Positions 34,701 to 48,000 of a stretch of 64,000 nt of DNA are shown here, piece after piece; the first letter of the stretch is position 1; each line of letters starts with the position of its first letter. The stretch covers positions 62,001 through 126,000 of the forward strand of contig JASANG010003242.1 of assembly GCA_030248215.1 (NCBI GenBank), in the 5' to 3' direction. The stretch comes from Enoplolaimus lenunculus (lineage: Eukaryota > Nematoda > Enoplea > Enoplida > Thoracostomopsidae). The notes under the pieces are model-generated. The model was not told the origin of the DNA. It saw nothing but the letters and a program-made list of their open reading frames with translations, and searched no databases. The position numbers and the translations under genes are program-made.

Positions 34701-37700
34701 TATATTTGCCAGAATGTGATGTCTAGACGTGTTGCCACTGTCTGTATATGTAATAATTTGTAACTCACAGAAACGCTAGCAGCTTGCAGAATTTTTCCCT
34801 GTGGTTACATATAATATCGCTACTTGTTTGCTTTCTTCACAAAAAGTTCCCTGCTAACACGTATTCACCTGTAATTAAAAATAGGCTTGCGCTTAGGTTT
34901 AGACTTAGGCTTTAAGTTTAAACTTAAAGATTATGCATCTTTCACAACAGTAATATTTGCATTGACTTAGTAAACTACTAAACTAAAAAGAGATTTTTTG
35001 TCAAAGACCTGCTTCTGGACCGTCTGTGATCAAATTGTTTTCATTGATCCACGTAAAGTAGTGGAGACGTTTTTTGGATTGTTTAACAGTTTGCATGGAT
35101 CTTAATAGTTTGACTACATAAAATTGGATCACAATAACTATTTTTAGTTTAAATGCATAGTTCGAACATTTTGCACTCGGCCGTCGTTAATAAAAGTTTG
35201 CTTTCTGTAGCATTAACATCACACTTGCATGACGCATACACATAATGCGCTAACTACTAATTAACACCTTTTTGATTTAATTTTTTAACACTTTTAGTTT
35301 TTATGCAATGTGTAATGTTTTATTATTGCTCAATTTCAGACTGCAACCGGGCCTCCAGTTGATACCAATTTTATGCAAGAACTGAGCAGTAACGATTAGG
35401 GTGCAACTAATACATATTTGGATATTATTTATGTTATTTAAAAATAACAGGACATTGCTAAAATGCTTTATGGAACCAATCGCAGCCCCACATTTTGTTT
35501 GTTTGTAATAATAATTATTATTGGCACACAATATCTGGTGCGTAACATATAGCTGCTTTTAACCTTTTACATGTGAAGTTTCGTTTTGGTAAGTATTCAT
35601 TCAAAATAATTTTCTACATTCAGGGTGCAAAGCTGAGTTGAATTATGCCAGGATCAAAACAGGAAATTTATATGCAACTGGAATTAAAATTGGACTTGTA
35701 AATTTTCAGAGCTCATACATTTTACGTACGGTGTTTTATTATATGCTCCATTCGGGTTATAGTTGCAATCAGAATCGTACCTGGATCGTAATCGGAATTC
35801 TAGTCGGAATCGGAATTCAGGTTGCACCGTGTCCGCTTTAGTCGGAAGCATATGCGTGGTAGTTTGAAAAGTAAGTTGCGCTAGGAATTTGAAGTATGTA
35901 TGTAATGTTAAGTTTTTTCTTCAAAAAAATTGCCATGTATTGTGAAGTATAAAATTCAAAAATTTAAACGTTAGGTTTTTAAGGAAATGTCTACTAATAA
36001 TGCAGCGTTCAGTGACTCAACAGTGGGGGGCACATGGTGGATTTGGATTGAGGTAAGTTGCCGTTCAGTTTTCAAGCTATCGTTCACTTTGCTTTTCTTA
36101 AGCTCTGTTGACATTGTTATGTCTTGAATGCTGCGTGCGTTTGTTCATTTCTTTTTAATGGTGGTACAAATATACCAGTAGCCAGGAGTGTATGAGTGTG
36201 ATTGACTTGATATTCGGTTTAGCTCCGCTATTTTCGTTTGCCAATGTATGTTAATTTTGTGTTTGTTGTTAACGAAAAACAACCTGATCAAACCGACACA
36301 AATTTGCAGTTTTTTAAGTTGAAATGCTTAAACCGGTGCGCGAAAACAAAGTGGCTCGAATATATCACAATTTAAAAGCATGCAATTGATAATTTAATTT
36401 GAAGTAATTTAGATCCGGATCTGGTAATAAACTGCAACAAAGCTAACTTTATACTCTTACAGCTTACAACAATCTGCTTGAAAATACCAAAATAAATTAG
36501 CTTTATTCGGTTTTGGAAGCTGTCGTCAAGGCAACGCAGTTAATGTTATTTATATATTTATTATTATTATTATTGTTATGTTTTTATTCGATTTGTTACA
36601 ATAAACATGAGATACGTGCGAATAATCCTCCCATGCTGTTTTCGTATTCCCAAATAACAACCCAAAAAGCGTACATTTTTGACTCCTGCTTTTGACCACA
36701 ATTTAGGTTTTATAGTTAGATTTGTAGATGTTTTTGTTTTAAACGAATGTATTTGACTGCTATCCTGCATCCAAAGCTAACAAATTTGCTTGTTTTGTAT
36801 ATGTGGGAGGTTTCAGCTATAAGCCTACGAGGAAACAACAGTTAACACCAACCCCCTTGCAAGAACAAATTATAAATTTCAGGAATAGCAACTTCGACGG
36901 GATAGCCATCAATATTCTGGCTCCGGTTTTTTGGTGTCCGGTTGAATTCATTTACATGCATACACACATACATAAAGTTGTAATACTAGCTAAAGTATGC
37001 AGGAATAAGAACAGGAGTTGAACTGTTTTGCCGTAAAAGAAGCAGTAACCGGAATTTGAAATAAATTTCAACACAGAATTACATACTGTTTTACTTTTTA
37101 TTAAACTCGTCAGAAACCTGCCTTAAAGGAGTTTTTTATGATTTTGTTTTCATCAATTAACGAAATTGAATGTGATGAACGATAATTTTGCACAACACCG
37201 TAAAAATCCCGATTCCTGCACGTTCTGCAACGCTGGAACAGGAACAAGAATCGAATTTAGCTAAAATTGTATGCATAAGTTTGTCAAAACTTAAACATTT
37301 TAAAGCAAGATTGCGGTGCGAATAGATAGCATAATAAAGGATTTTACGAGCGTTTAACGACATTTGTAAACACAAAGCGGCAATGACTAATCTTTGTTCA
37401 GGCAAAAAAAATAGCACCGAAGTTGCGTTTTCAATCATTGTATAATGCAAATATTATTGTTTTGTGCTTTTATTTTTGGACAAAAATGATGATTTGTGAT
37501 TTTTTTGTCACAAAATTATCGAGAAATATATTTTTCAGTGCACAGCGAAAAAGCTTATTTTTGTAGAAGAAGTTTAGAAATTTTTATGCCAGTTACGGTG
37601 GTAGTTTGCGTCTTAAGGGGGTCGAGTATGGCACGATGACTGTAGTTTTGCTTGCGTTTGCGAATGACTAGAAATAGGACTATGATTATAATGTAGCTGT

Positions 37701-39106
37701 TTGCTTGGCAGCCTGTGTATATCTAACTGTAAGCCTAAGTGTTGTTCACAATTAACTTTGTATTTACCGTGCTGGACGCCTGCATCGTTCGTTCTTTGTT
37801 TTGTGTTATTCTTGGTTAAAAAATAACTATGATTCTTGTAAAGCAACGTCGTAATTTTTTCGAAACTTTAGTTGTTTCTGCTAAAAACTTGATACATTAT
37901 ACATATTAGGTATTTTATGTAAGCTGTATATAAATTATTCGCCAAGAATATACTTGCACGTAAGTACTAAGTAGTATTTGTATGTAGCGTAATCGTTTTA
38001 AAATGCCATCCGTTTCGGGTAAATGCCAGTTGGGGTGGAAAATAAAAAATACGCCCGAAGTATACGCAGATTTAACTATATAAGGCATGCTTCTGGGGTA
38101 ATTTTATTCATGACCGCTTTGTTCATTCAGGGCGGAGCAAGACATCTGTCTGATGATTTGTGTGAAAACATAAATGCAACATTCTAGTATATAGTAAATT
38201 ACGATATATATATATATATATAAAATATGTAAACTACTAGTTTTATTGCTGTTGCAGAGAAGTTATCGTTCAAACTCAATTATTGATGATGGATTGATTG
38301 TGGTCGAAAAAGATGAAAACGTACGTGTTTCCTTCAGCAAATCCACTGATTCAAGTTTAGCCGCAGCGGCGTCTTCAACGGTAAGTTTTGTTTGTTTTCA
38401 TTTTGGAAGGAATTTGTTGTATAATTTAAGCATAAAAGTTAGGATACATTTATTAGAGCAACGAAACGCCAGTCATACTAATTTATGCTTTTTGGCTATT
38501 CACAACCGCTTCCAGGTTCCGTTCTGTGGTGTCCGGCGCTGTGCACCATCTTATGCGAATTGTCGTACAGCGTCGGACGGTGCCTCAAATCAAATTATAA
38601 AATAGGGATGCGTCTATTAATCGGCATTGCAAAAATTACCATTTCTTTTCTACGCTTACAAGTGCATTGAAATGCTGGTATTTCACTTTTACTGGCTTAC
38701 TAGCTTATAGCAGTATGTCCGATTATGAAACTGTGATGCTTCTTGCTTTTTTATTGTTGTTTGACTTAATGTCTTCCCGTTTAGGTTACGCAGTATGTGG
38801 AGTAATCCTAACGGTTCTTTTAGACGTCATAATATATTGGTATTGGCAACGGCAAAAAATAATATGGTATCGGTATATCCCTAATCATATGTAAATTTTT
38901 TACTTGAGTTTACTCTTGTACAACGGTGAATTGGAATACACAAATTTGTATAAATTTTGGGATTAAATAAATTGATTTTTTGGTTTTAGGACTCTGTTTC
39001 GGTGAGCGACGTTTCACGAGAACGACGGCCGTCGCTTCCGACAAATTACGAAACTACAAAGCAAACACCCTTAGCCGCAGTGTCGAGCAATCAGAGCCAC
39101 ATCTAG
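25763..39106 (+). CDS. SLC9A6: Organellar Na+/H+ exchanger, NHE6/7/9 type
   Basis: Exons: 25763-26135, 26506-26708, 26980-27057, 28036-28112, 28759-28856, 30314-30419, 30742-30992, 31247-31335, 31614-31727, 32098-32209, 32675-32828, 33217-33253, 33954-34063, 34374-34482, 35984-36052, 38258-38380, 38990-39106. All are GT-AG and in phase, giving 739 aa (human family members are about 645-725 aa). The first exon starts with a signal-like hydrophobic stretch, a charged helix and a membrane segment. Family hallmarks are [16 protein letters not shown] (195-210), SATDP (272-276), [13 protein letters not shown] with the ND ion-site pair N303-D304, and [13 protein letters not shown] (501-513). The predicted role is electroneutral Na+(K+)/H+ exchange in endosome or Golgi membranes. 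C. elegans nhx-5 would be the comparator. The start is the ATG at 25763. The second exon's donor (AAA/GTATAT) is weak. The fifteenth exon could instead begin after ttag at 35974, also in phase. The first downstream AATAAA found is distant, at 40928. Confidence 0.93.
27212..27913. mobile_element. SLC9A6: hAT-type MITE in an exchanger intron
   Basis: The ends CAGGGATGGGCGGT and ACCGCCCATTCCTG are inverted. Subterminal tctcagtctcggcaagtctc on the left mirrors gaccaaaagtcggtttcggt on the right. Flanks gtggtgaa and gtggcaaa suggest a decayed 8-bp duplication. It sits between the third and fourth exons. Confidence 0.75.
29471..30268. mobile_element. SLC9A6: Foldback element with G/C homopolymer arms
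   Basis: catatctggcttctccacag at the left is repeated inverted at the right (ctgtggagaagccagcatat). Next to each end lie G- or C-runs of 5-12 bases alternating with aaattttgc-like blocks (29491-29630 and 30139-30240). The ~500 bp between them is AT-rich. It is inserted between the fifth and sixth exchanger exons. Confidence 0.75.
34885..34930 (+). repeat. TTAGGC-like core fragment in an exchanger intron
   Basis: aggcttgcgcttaggtttag and gacttaggctttaag lie in the intron after the fourteenth exon. Neither MITE end is recognisable, so this is a remnant. Confidence 0.5.
35340..35399 (+). CDS. SLC9A6: Candidate alternative last exon of the exchanger
   Basis: After a clean acceptor (ttgctcaatttcag), a 60-nt stretch continues the frame from the fourteenth exon (34482, phase 0). 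It encodes 19 residues, [19 protein letters not shown], then TAG. Using it would give a 656-aa protein with a short tail in place of the Ser/Arg-rich 102-residue tail from the last three exons. The only nearby donor-like site (gtaacg) would put the next exon out of frame, so it reads as terminal. Whether it is used needs transcript data. Confidence 0.45.
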   Translation, partial: TATGPPVDTNFMQELSSND

Positions 39107-41745
39107 TCGAAGCTGGTCTAGTGAAATATGTATATATTGGTTTGTGACATTTTTCCGTTGTGATTTTTGTATAGCTTTAGCTGATAATCCACGACATTAT
39201 GAATATGGGTATAATGTGAAATGTAATGTTAACATTTTGTATATAATATGACGGAATGTAATGTTAACAATTGTATATATGGCGTGTGTTTGTACGTATA
39301 TATGTTAATTTTACGTGCTGCATATGCTTTCTTTTTAAGCTGCAGCTAGCTTCGAGCTAGATAGCGGCAATCGCATGACATTGTTTCAAGTGACGTCGTG
39401 TCTCTGTTATTTTCAACGATCAATAGCATCTGTGACTAAAGCAGTTGATTTGATTGGTTAGCGATTTTTCAAACTGGAAGTGGCAATTTTTAGTGATTTT
39501 TGCTAACGTGTAATCCTAGCTAAACTGTTACAGTAGGTAGTAAATATGTTAAACTGACGTTTTGAGTAATACGGAGAATCCGACCAAAGTATTTCAAGTT
39601 AAATTGAGGAAAAAGTGGTTTAATTTGGTTGCTTGTCTTGTCTCCTTTACGGTGGTGCTATACTGCTTTGAAAATTTTAATGTCATCTGGCGCTGTTTGT
39701 CGCCGTGCGGTATTGTACGCTAAGCTACCCACGACAGATGTGGTGCCACCCTAGAAAATGATAGGAATTTTTTCTGTTTTTACCTATTAGCTTTACTCCA
39801 TACTCGGTATGGTCTCAATATACTTAATTTGTCATTTTTACGGTGTATTTTGTTGCCCGGTGGTTTAAATGATTTTATAATGTTTACATAAACGTCATTG
39901 TACTAAGTTTAACTTTAAAGACTGACAATTTTAAGCCAAAGTGCGTAACCGTAAGAGTGTTTTAAACAGCAGCTATTTTTAAGTGTGTCGGTTTCTCATG
40001 TGCATTTATTTTGTTTTTGACGCGCATTTAAAAACATATTTCCATTAAGAAAAAAGACGTTTAAACAAAGATGTCACTTTCTTGCGCTAGTCAAACTGGA
40101 CGCTCAATAACATGTTTTTACGTTTGAGTCTCAAAACGGTTACTTTAAATCAATTAATTATTATACCTTGCGATATGAAATCTAGTGTACCTATCAGTTC
40201 ATTCTGGAATTTTATCTGCATACCTGATTGCTGTTGCTGCTACTTTTTATTTTTAACCTTAATGTTATCTGTGATATGGCCGGTGTATGTTTTGTGATTG
40301 CTGTGTTGTATCTTTGTTAATATATTTGAAGCAGTTGTATCAAAGAATATTGTTTTAGCTTTAAAATTATATATATTTGAAAAAATACTTGAAACAGAAA
40401 GTTAAAGATACATGCCACTAGTTTTTATATTATGTTGGTTTATTTTAAGTGATTGACAAGGTTGATATGCTATAATTATAATAATGAAGTCTATTTTGAT
40501 TTTACCGTCATTTTTAGTAAAATACTTAATTTCCACCGAACAAAACTTAATTCGAAATTTTTGATTCCGGTAAAAATCCACCAGACCTGGAAGGTGTAAA
40601 ATATATGTGATTCTGATTAATGTCTTAGCCCACTGTATTCAAATGCTTGGCTATTTTTCATTTTGTTATTATGTTAACTGTTATAACAACAGCATTTGTA
40701 TTGAAATAGAACCGGATATCCGATTCATGTTATCGGGTAATATTTATGCTCATAGTGGTAGATCACTTTTAAATCATTCAGTGTGCAATAATGCTGCAGC
40801 GGTTCGATTTGAAATAAATATGACAAAATTCATGCAAAACCTTAAAAACGGGGGTACATTTGTTTTTTCTTTAGACAATTTAAAAAGCTCAGTAATTATA
40901 TTCGTGCCTCAATTGTATTAGCAGAAGAATAAATAATGACCTTGAACTTATACACCAATATTCTATACTTCCGTCCTTGTTATTATGATCACGAACCGTT
41001 TCCGTTATTTTTACTGTAAGTTTACATCAGAAATATATGCTTTGTTCAGAACATATTTTTTGCTGTTTTTGTTGGCGTATACATAAAGAAATTAATCATA
41101 GAGCTAATGATAAGAGTTGTGATGCTATACTTTTTCATAAAACGTCTGCTGCGCCGTCCGTGGATCGTTAAAATGTGTCATGGTCAGTAATTTGTTTATA
41201 TATCTGATATATGATAAAAATGTGGCCTTTTAATATTAGAGCGGATAAAGTAGTTGTTGTGTTGCATAGCAACTAATGAGGGTGTCCCAAATTTTATCTT
41301 GGGGCGCAGCAAATCGATGGTGGGTTAAGATAATTTACTTAGACTTAATTTTAGATCACTGCAGAGACACTTGTTCAGCGATGGGTTGGCAATACATTCT
41401 GGCTAGTGATGGGCATCGGATATTTTTATATCTGGCATTTCTTGCCGGATTTTTGGATATTTGAAACTCGATGTTGCTTTTTTTGGATTACCGAACATCA
41501 ATTTTCGTTTCATAAATAGTGCTTGTTTTAACTGTTTGCTGTAAAGGAAGTTCCCTGATCGACAATGTGATTGTTATAAGCGTAACACCAGCTCTAAAAT
41601 CGTTTTATATATTCTGCAACTGCTTCAATAGTTCTGGCCTGTGTAAGTATTCGGTTTAGAAGATTGCAACTTTACTATTAAATACTTGCGTTTGCGTTGG
41701 CCATTTTTTACATAAAAATTTTCTGAGGGGGAAATTTTAGGTAGA

Positions 41746-42150
41746 TACCATGGTGCAACCGAAGTTATAAAATACCGGACCAGAAAGTTAAAAAATTCCG
41801 GAACTGGAAAATAAAAAATGCTTGTTCATACTGAAAAATTCGTTTTTAACGCTATTTCATCGCTTTTAATGCAGTAAACACACAATTTAATGCCAAAATC
41901 CTGAAACAAATGCAGCAGATGGAAACATCTGATAAACTATGGGTCATCCAATGCGCGGGCTAAAGTAAAAATTTGTCCAACCACCTGGTAGGGAATTGTG
42001 CACATATCAAATTTGAATTTCATGCGTTACGTAGACACTAATAATTGTCCCGAGTTGGAAACATATGATATAGATTATGGCACAAATTGAAAATTTTGGC
42101 AACGCTCAGACAATTTTGATAAATAAGTTAGACTATTCCATTTTTTCTTA
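41746..42150. mobile_element. Truncated CCGGAA-type hAT MITE
   Basis: tggtgcaaccgaagttataa, aaataccggaccagaaag and cgctatttcatcgcttttaa match the left half of the family. Further right, cacaaattgaaaattttggc is shared with 8508. It lies between the exchanger and SOBP genes. Confidence 0.6.
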
Positions 42151-42423
42151 AATTACAGGCGAATAGTCAAGCCGCCTTCACCCGCAAAACAAGCAATCAG
42201 TATATTTTAATGCAGGTTTCCAATAAGGCACACTTGTGTTATTTTTACAGATTCACATTCGGATGTTTTTTATTTAAACAATTATATAATTATTCTCAAT
42301 TATAAATATTAAAAAATCATACAATTAAGTGGAAAATGTTATACTTTTCAAAGCATGTTAAACATTTAGAATATAAATTCAATTACAGGGTGTTAAACGG
42401 ATAGTAAAAATAACGGTAATAGA

Positions 42424-42598
42424 AGTGCAGCTCAAAATCTCCACAAGACGTGAGAGTCCCTCAGGCTCGCGCGTAAAGCAAGCTCTTGTATCTGCGTGGT
42501 GATGGCAAACCCCTGCTTCTCGTAAGGCTGCGACTCGATTCCTGGCCAGAATTTAGTTTTTATAGGAAATAGTGAATATTTATGTGAGAACGGATTCA
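42424..42598 (+). mobile_element. Old tRNA-bearing MITE just past the SOBP stop codon
   Basis: gcagctcaaaatctccacaa, gacgtgagagtccctcaggc, a diverged A box (ctgcgtggtgatggcaaac), B box (gcgactcgattcctgg) and the tail tatttatgtgagaacgg match the second half of the family. It lies 24 bp beyond the SOBP stop codon, so it probably forms part of that gene's 3' UTR, in antisense orientation. Confidence 0.65.
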
Positions 42599-42621
42599 AT
42601 ATTATGTGCTTTCGTGAAACA

Positions 42622-43417
42622 TTAGTCAATTTCAATTTCTTCTTCACGTTGTACTAAATTTGTTGTGGTCACCTTCGTACCAACGCTATTAACAGAATCT
42701 TCTGATTGGAAACACTCGGCATTTTGGCAGCATCCTGTTCGGCTTTGACTGGTCATTAAATTTGCAATTGTAAATCGTTTCGATGTACGCGAAGAAGTTT
42801 CTGTGTCTTGCGTTTGAAATTTATTTTTCTCCGTTTTCAAATTTTGGTGAGGCTGTCTTGCACAGTTGAGTTCTGGATTTTTTTCTGAAATATTCAAATA
42901 TTAAAAATTGATATACTCATTAGACGCATATTATGGGTTGTTGCTTACTTTTCTACCAAATGAATCAACAAAATTTCAAACTTTATATATCATTATTTGC
43001 AAATAGCACTGTCTTATGTGATTATTTCCAGCCATCAAACTGTTTGTCTCTGTTTAATTAAAAGGCCAATGTCTGCTGGCAGAGAGGGAGACTGGATGAC
43101 TAAGACACTGGTAGGCATAGGTTTAATCTTAAGTTTAGGATTATGTACAGGCTTACGCTTACGCTTCGGTTTAGGTTTAGGCGCAGGCTTAAACTTTGTG
43201 GCTGACCTTATACACAGCGGGGGGCGCAACTAAGTTAATTCTCCGGTTTGGTCATTGATCGCTCTTAATGGAACAGTTTTGGTTTTTACCTACGCGTTGT
43301 CTGAGATATGGTCACGAATTATTTCTGAACCCAATTTCTATTTGCCAGCGCTGTGTGTTATTTCAAAAAACGACACAAATACATATCATATACATATATA
43401 ATATATATAATATACGT

Positions 43418-43448
<31 letters not shown>

Positions 43449-44330
43449 ACCGCACTAGACGTATATATACACTTACCCTTCACTGAAGAGTCGCACACAG
43501 CTTCTGCGCATGCTTTTAAGCAACACTTCAACGGAATTGGTACCGGAATGGGAACCGGAATCGGAACAGGGATCGGAAACGGATACGGTTGAAGTATTGT
43601 TGATGGAGGTAGTAGTGATTTGAACGGACTTTCAAATTTTGAATCTTGGTATGTTGAATCAATTGAGCCTGTCTTTTTCTGCTCTATAGTTTCTCTATGA
43701 TTATCGTTTGGTCGTGATTTGCTGTTATCAATACTGCAATCGGGATTACTTTTTGCGAACACCTGCTGCTGTTGCGAGCGACTGCTAGCAAGTTCGGCCA
43801 TTTTGACGTCAATATATGGCGTTCGCTGCTGGGAACCAGATCTTGCAACCGTCTCAAAATCTGATTGGCTAAACAGAGGAATTCCGGTGGAAGTACCGGC
43901 TGGGATCGACGGAAATTGTGAGGGACGAGGAAGCCATTCCTGACCTAATGATGCAATCTGGTTGGTGTTTCTCAACGGATCAAAAGATTGAAGAAAACAA
44001 TTGCCAGACGTTTGCCGATTTCGAAACGGAAACGAATATCGTACCGGTGGAGACATGAGATGTGGAAATGGTAAAGGCAATCGTGTTAGGACATTTTCAT
44101 GGTACGAAGACATGGGCAAGAGTGTGGGGTACTCGCTTTGGGGGTTGTTAGACGAATGAACAAACGCGCTGGACAACTGTGGAATAGGTTTTAAGTTGAG
44201 CAACAACTGTGAGGCTTGCATTTTGGCCAGATGCTCAATTTCATCAGTTGTATCGTTTGAGTCGCTGTCGAGTCTTGCTTGCAAATCTATGAGCGATTTC
44301 GGTAGACCAGAAGCTAATTTATCAAATTCA

Positions 44331-44381
<51 letters not shown>

Positions 44382-44937
44382 GCCGGTACCGGTGGTGGCG
44401 ATAAAAGTTGCAATACGTGATTATTCAGCGTAAATCTAGCAGATGACAACATTGGTTGGCGAATAGGAGATTTCGCTCCAGTCTGGTGCTGCCCCGGTGA
44501 ATTCGACGATAACGTGCGATCTGTCGAGTTGCCAAGACAAGCGTTAACATTGTCTTGTAGTGAAAATGCAGCAGCCATTGCTGCAGGTGCAGCGACTGTG
44601 GCTGATGAATCACTATCGTAATTCAGCGCAATATCTGGGATTCCTGATTTCATAGGTTTCGCCGTCGCCATTTGCTCGTTGCTCATCTGGGAATCGTTGG
44701 GTTGTATTTCTTGTGGTTGTGGTTGTTGTTGTTGTTGTTGTAATTGCCGTCGTTCACTTAAATCTCGAACAAGCCGCAAATTTTGCCAATATTTTTTGTT
44801 CAACGCATAGTACGGATGTGGTCTTGGTGCTTGATTTCGGCGATGATGACGATATTTTCCATTCGAATTGGTTGCGTTTGATAATGCGCTGCAGTTTGTT
44901 GTCATACAGAGATTGTTATTATTATTATTATTATTTA

Positions 44938-45000
<63 letters not shown>

Positions 45001-48000
45001 TGTTATTGTTGTTGAGGTTGAGGTTGTTGCTGTTGTCGTTCAAGAACAATTCCACACTATCCGGCGAAGTTCCTCCGTTACAGTGGCGAGTTTCAGTGTT
45101 GCATTGTAGTTGGTAACTTAAAAATCGTTGCAGTTGCTCAGTCGATAATTGATTTGTTGCCGGATCATTGATGAAAACGTTCTTTTTGCATTCTTTCCAG
45201 ATCGCGTGCTCTGTGTTCTGTTGGCACTGAGTTGATTTCATTGTTGCAGTGTCGCTTACATCTTCGAAACAGTGTTTGATGTTACCGTCGTTGCCTTTGA
45301 TGTTATCGTCGTTGTCAATACTTGGATGTTCTGCTCGACATTTTAGATTTTTTCTAGAGTTATGATTTTCTTTTGCGCCGTTAGAGGCATGGTTGTTTTT
45401 ATTGTTATTATTATTATTATTATTATTATTGTTATTGTTATTATTATTAGTATTATTACTATTATTCTCATTACTATTTTTACTATTATTTTTGCTGCTG
45501 TTGTTATTGTTGGTGTTGTTGCACATGTTGTCGCGCATCACCATGCTCATGTCTTTCTTGCATTCAGGACTTGTCGCAGCATCTAAATGTTGCGCAGTAA
45601 AATTGTCGCTTCGCATCTTTGCAGTGAAATCCGTGTCGTCAACGAAACTTGAAATTGTAGTTGAACGCAACTCAATCGGTTTCAACCGAACACTCGCAAC
45701 GGTTGTGATTGGCGATTGCGTTCGTTTCCAATTTGTGTCGTTTTTGTGTCGTTTGTTGCTACGGCACGAATTGTTCGAAACCGGTGAATGATTCTGAAAT
45801 TGTCGTCCAGAATTGATGCTATTTTGATTTTTTGACGATTTTCGCTTACAGCTTGGAACCGAACACGAAATTGACGACAGTGCCGCTTTGGTGTTGCGAA
45901 CGGATCGCGGCGATTTTGTCGTACAGCCAGGCGACGAAATGGTTGACAATTTGCGGTCGTTCACGCTTCCACTGCAATAGCCGTTCCATAGGTCTGGCGT
46001 TATTAGTCTGAATTGGAAACAATGCATTCACAGTGTTGCACAATAGTATATTAGAAATTTTATAGAGAACTTTGAAATTCTCGAAACATGGTATTAAAAA
46101 TGAAATGTTTGCCTAAACAAGGCCGTGAATATTTGGTTGCCCGCCTGCCAAACAGAATAAGGCCCGTTTTTGAATCCAGTACAGTTTTTTAAATTTAACT
46201 TTGTTTTCAACGCTGGAGCCATTTTTAGGCCGCCCAACACAACGAGTTGTTTGGGAGACGCTGCCCAACGAACAGGTTGTTTGGTAGACGCTAAAGCGTC
46301 GTTCTGTAACTGAAATTTAAAATTCAAATTTATTTTTAAAATTAAAAATCATTAAAATCAATTTCACTTGTCGTCTGGAGTACAGCGTTGGACGGTCACC
46401 GGACAACGTTGGAACGAATTAAAATTGTCAAAAAGTATACCGCCGCCATAATTGCACGATCATTTAGAACAATTGAAAATGGAGTAAAAAATTATGCTGA
46501 AAAGTGACCATACGAAGAAAAATACACAGGGTTTAATAGCTGATTTGAGTGACGTCTTTACAGCTGCCCGGACCTCGTCTGAAAACTAAACTGTCAGCCC
46601 CTTACAATAAAACTGGCGTCATTTTGAACCATATTGAGCGTTTTTAACCTCGTTCACATATATACACTAAATGGACATCCTTTTAAATATTAATTTCCAG
46701 AGCGAAGCGAACGACATGCAAGACGCTGTTTTTTGTATTTAAACTCTTCAAAAGCTTAACTTTTCGATCCAGTCGAGGTTTTAAAGTTGACTTCGTTGTC
46801 GAATGTCGAAGTTGTATAATATTCTTTTCCCCGTAATACTGTTTTCCGCTATAGGGTGTAATATTTTTCTCCGCCCTAATATTGTTTACTGTTCATATTT
46901 TGTTTTCCTACTATTCTTACCACCGTAATATTTGTTCACGTCTAAATATTCTATCCATCAATTGAATACTAGCCTGGCCGGTTTATGACAACTGAGTGAT
47001 TAACAAATGCATTGGTCAGCACCCATTCTGTTCCATTAATGAAATTTCAGGTTGGTCCTACGTCCTATTACTACAGCGCTTCACTCTTGAACACTGGAAA
47101 CCGACTTGAGGACAACTTTGATTGATACCCTGCAGGAGCCAAGTTATATGATATTTTTAAGGCGAAAATTTGGATAAAATATTTTAAGCAACCTACCATA
47201 CATTACCAAAAACAGCAGAAATATGGCAAAAGAATATTAATGTGATAAAATATTATACTTTTTTATAACATGGGCGGGCGCCAATCTGTTCTCAAAAGTT
47301 GGGGGGGGGGGTCAGTTATATACTTAAGACATGTTCACACATTCCCAGAAGCGATGATTGATCACGCCATAATTTGTTAAAGCGAACAATACAAAGCTAT
47401 CAGACATATAAAGCTTATAAGTGAAAAGTAAAATATGCGAAAACAGTGACACATTTTGCTAAATTTTAACTTCACCTTGACAGAAATTTATCATGTATTC
47501 TGTTTAGTATTAATCTAATTATCAGTTAGTTTTTGTGATTATTTAACTTTATTGCCCATTTGAGACCACCTTGAAAGCTTCTTTGTCCGTTTTGCCGAAA
47601 ATATTTACACGAATTTGAGATGCTGATACAAGTTCGGTAGCCGTATCAAACAAATCTGGCTGAATAAGAGCGTCTTAATGAAAGTGACAAAGCGCAATGT
47701 GATTTAGTCTTTCTTGACCCATAGTAGATCTAAGCCACGATTTTGAGCCTGTCAGACGTTTTGGGTACTAATATGTCCGTCAAGTTTTTTTTGTCCTTTA
47801 AAAGACGTGGAAGTCAAAAACGCCTACCAAGTTTTCTACTCAAACACTGGGGGGTTAGTGACTCAGGGATTTGGCGCTTATACATGAAAAGAGTTTAACT
47901 CCTGATAAAAATTAAGACAGCTTAATACTTAAAAATCAAATTGACTTGGTATACCAAATCGGTTAAACTAGTAAAAGGGTGATTATATTTGCGCTAGAAA

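Larger units (their letters stand above)
39107..42621. other. Convergent intergenic region, exchanger to SOBP
   Basis: The two genes converge here, so both 3' UTRs lie in this span. I find only weak repeat remnants: a CCGGAA-type MITE at 41746-42150 and the tRNA-bearing element at 42424-42598. The first plus-strand AATAAA after the exchanger stop is at 40928. No exon is supported. Confidence 0.5.

Noticed and set aside
44713-45015. Poly-Val/Ile/Tyr/Leu open frames antisense to SOBP
   Set aside because: These are frame shadows of the triplet repeats encoding Gln and Asn in the SOBP exon.
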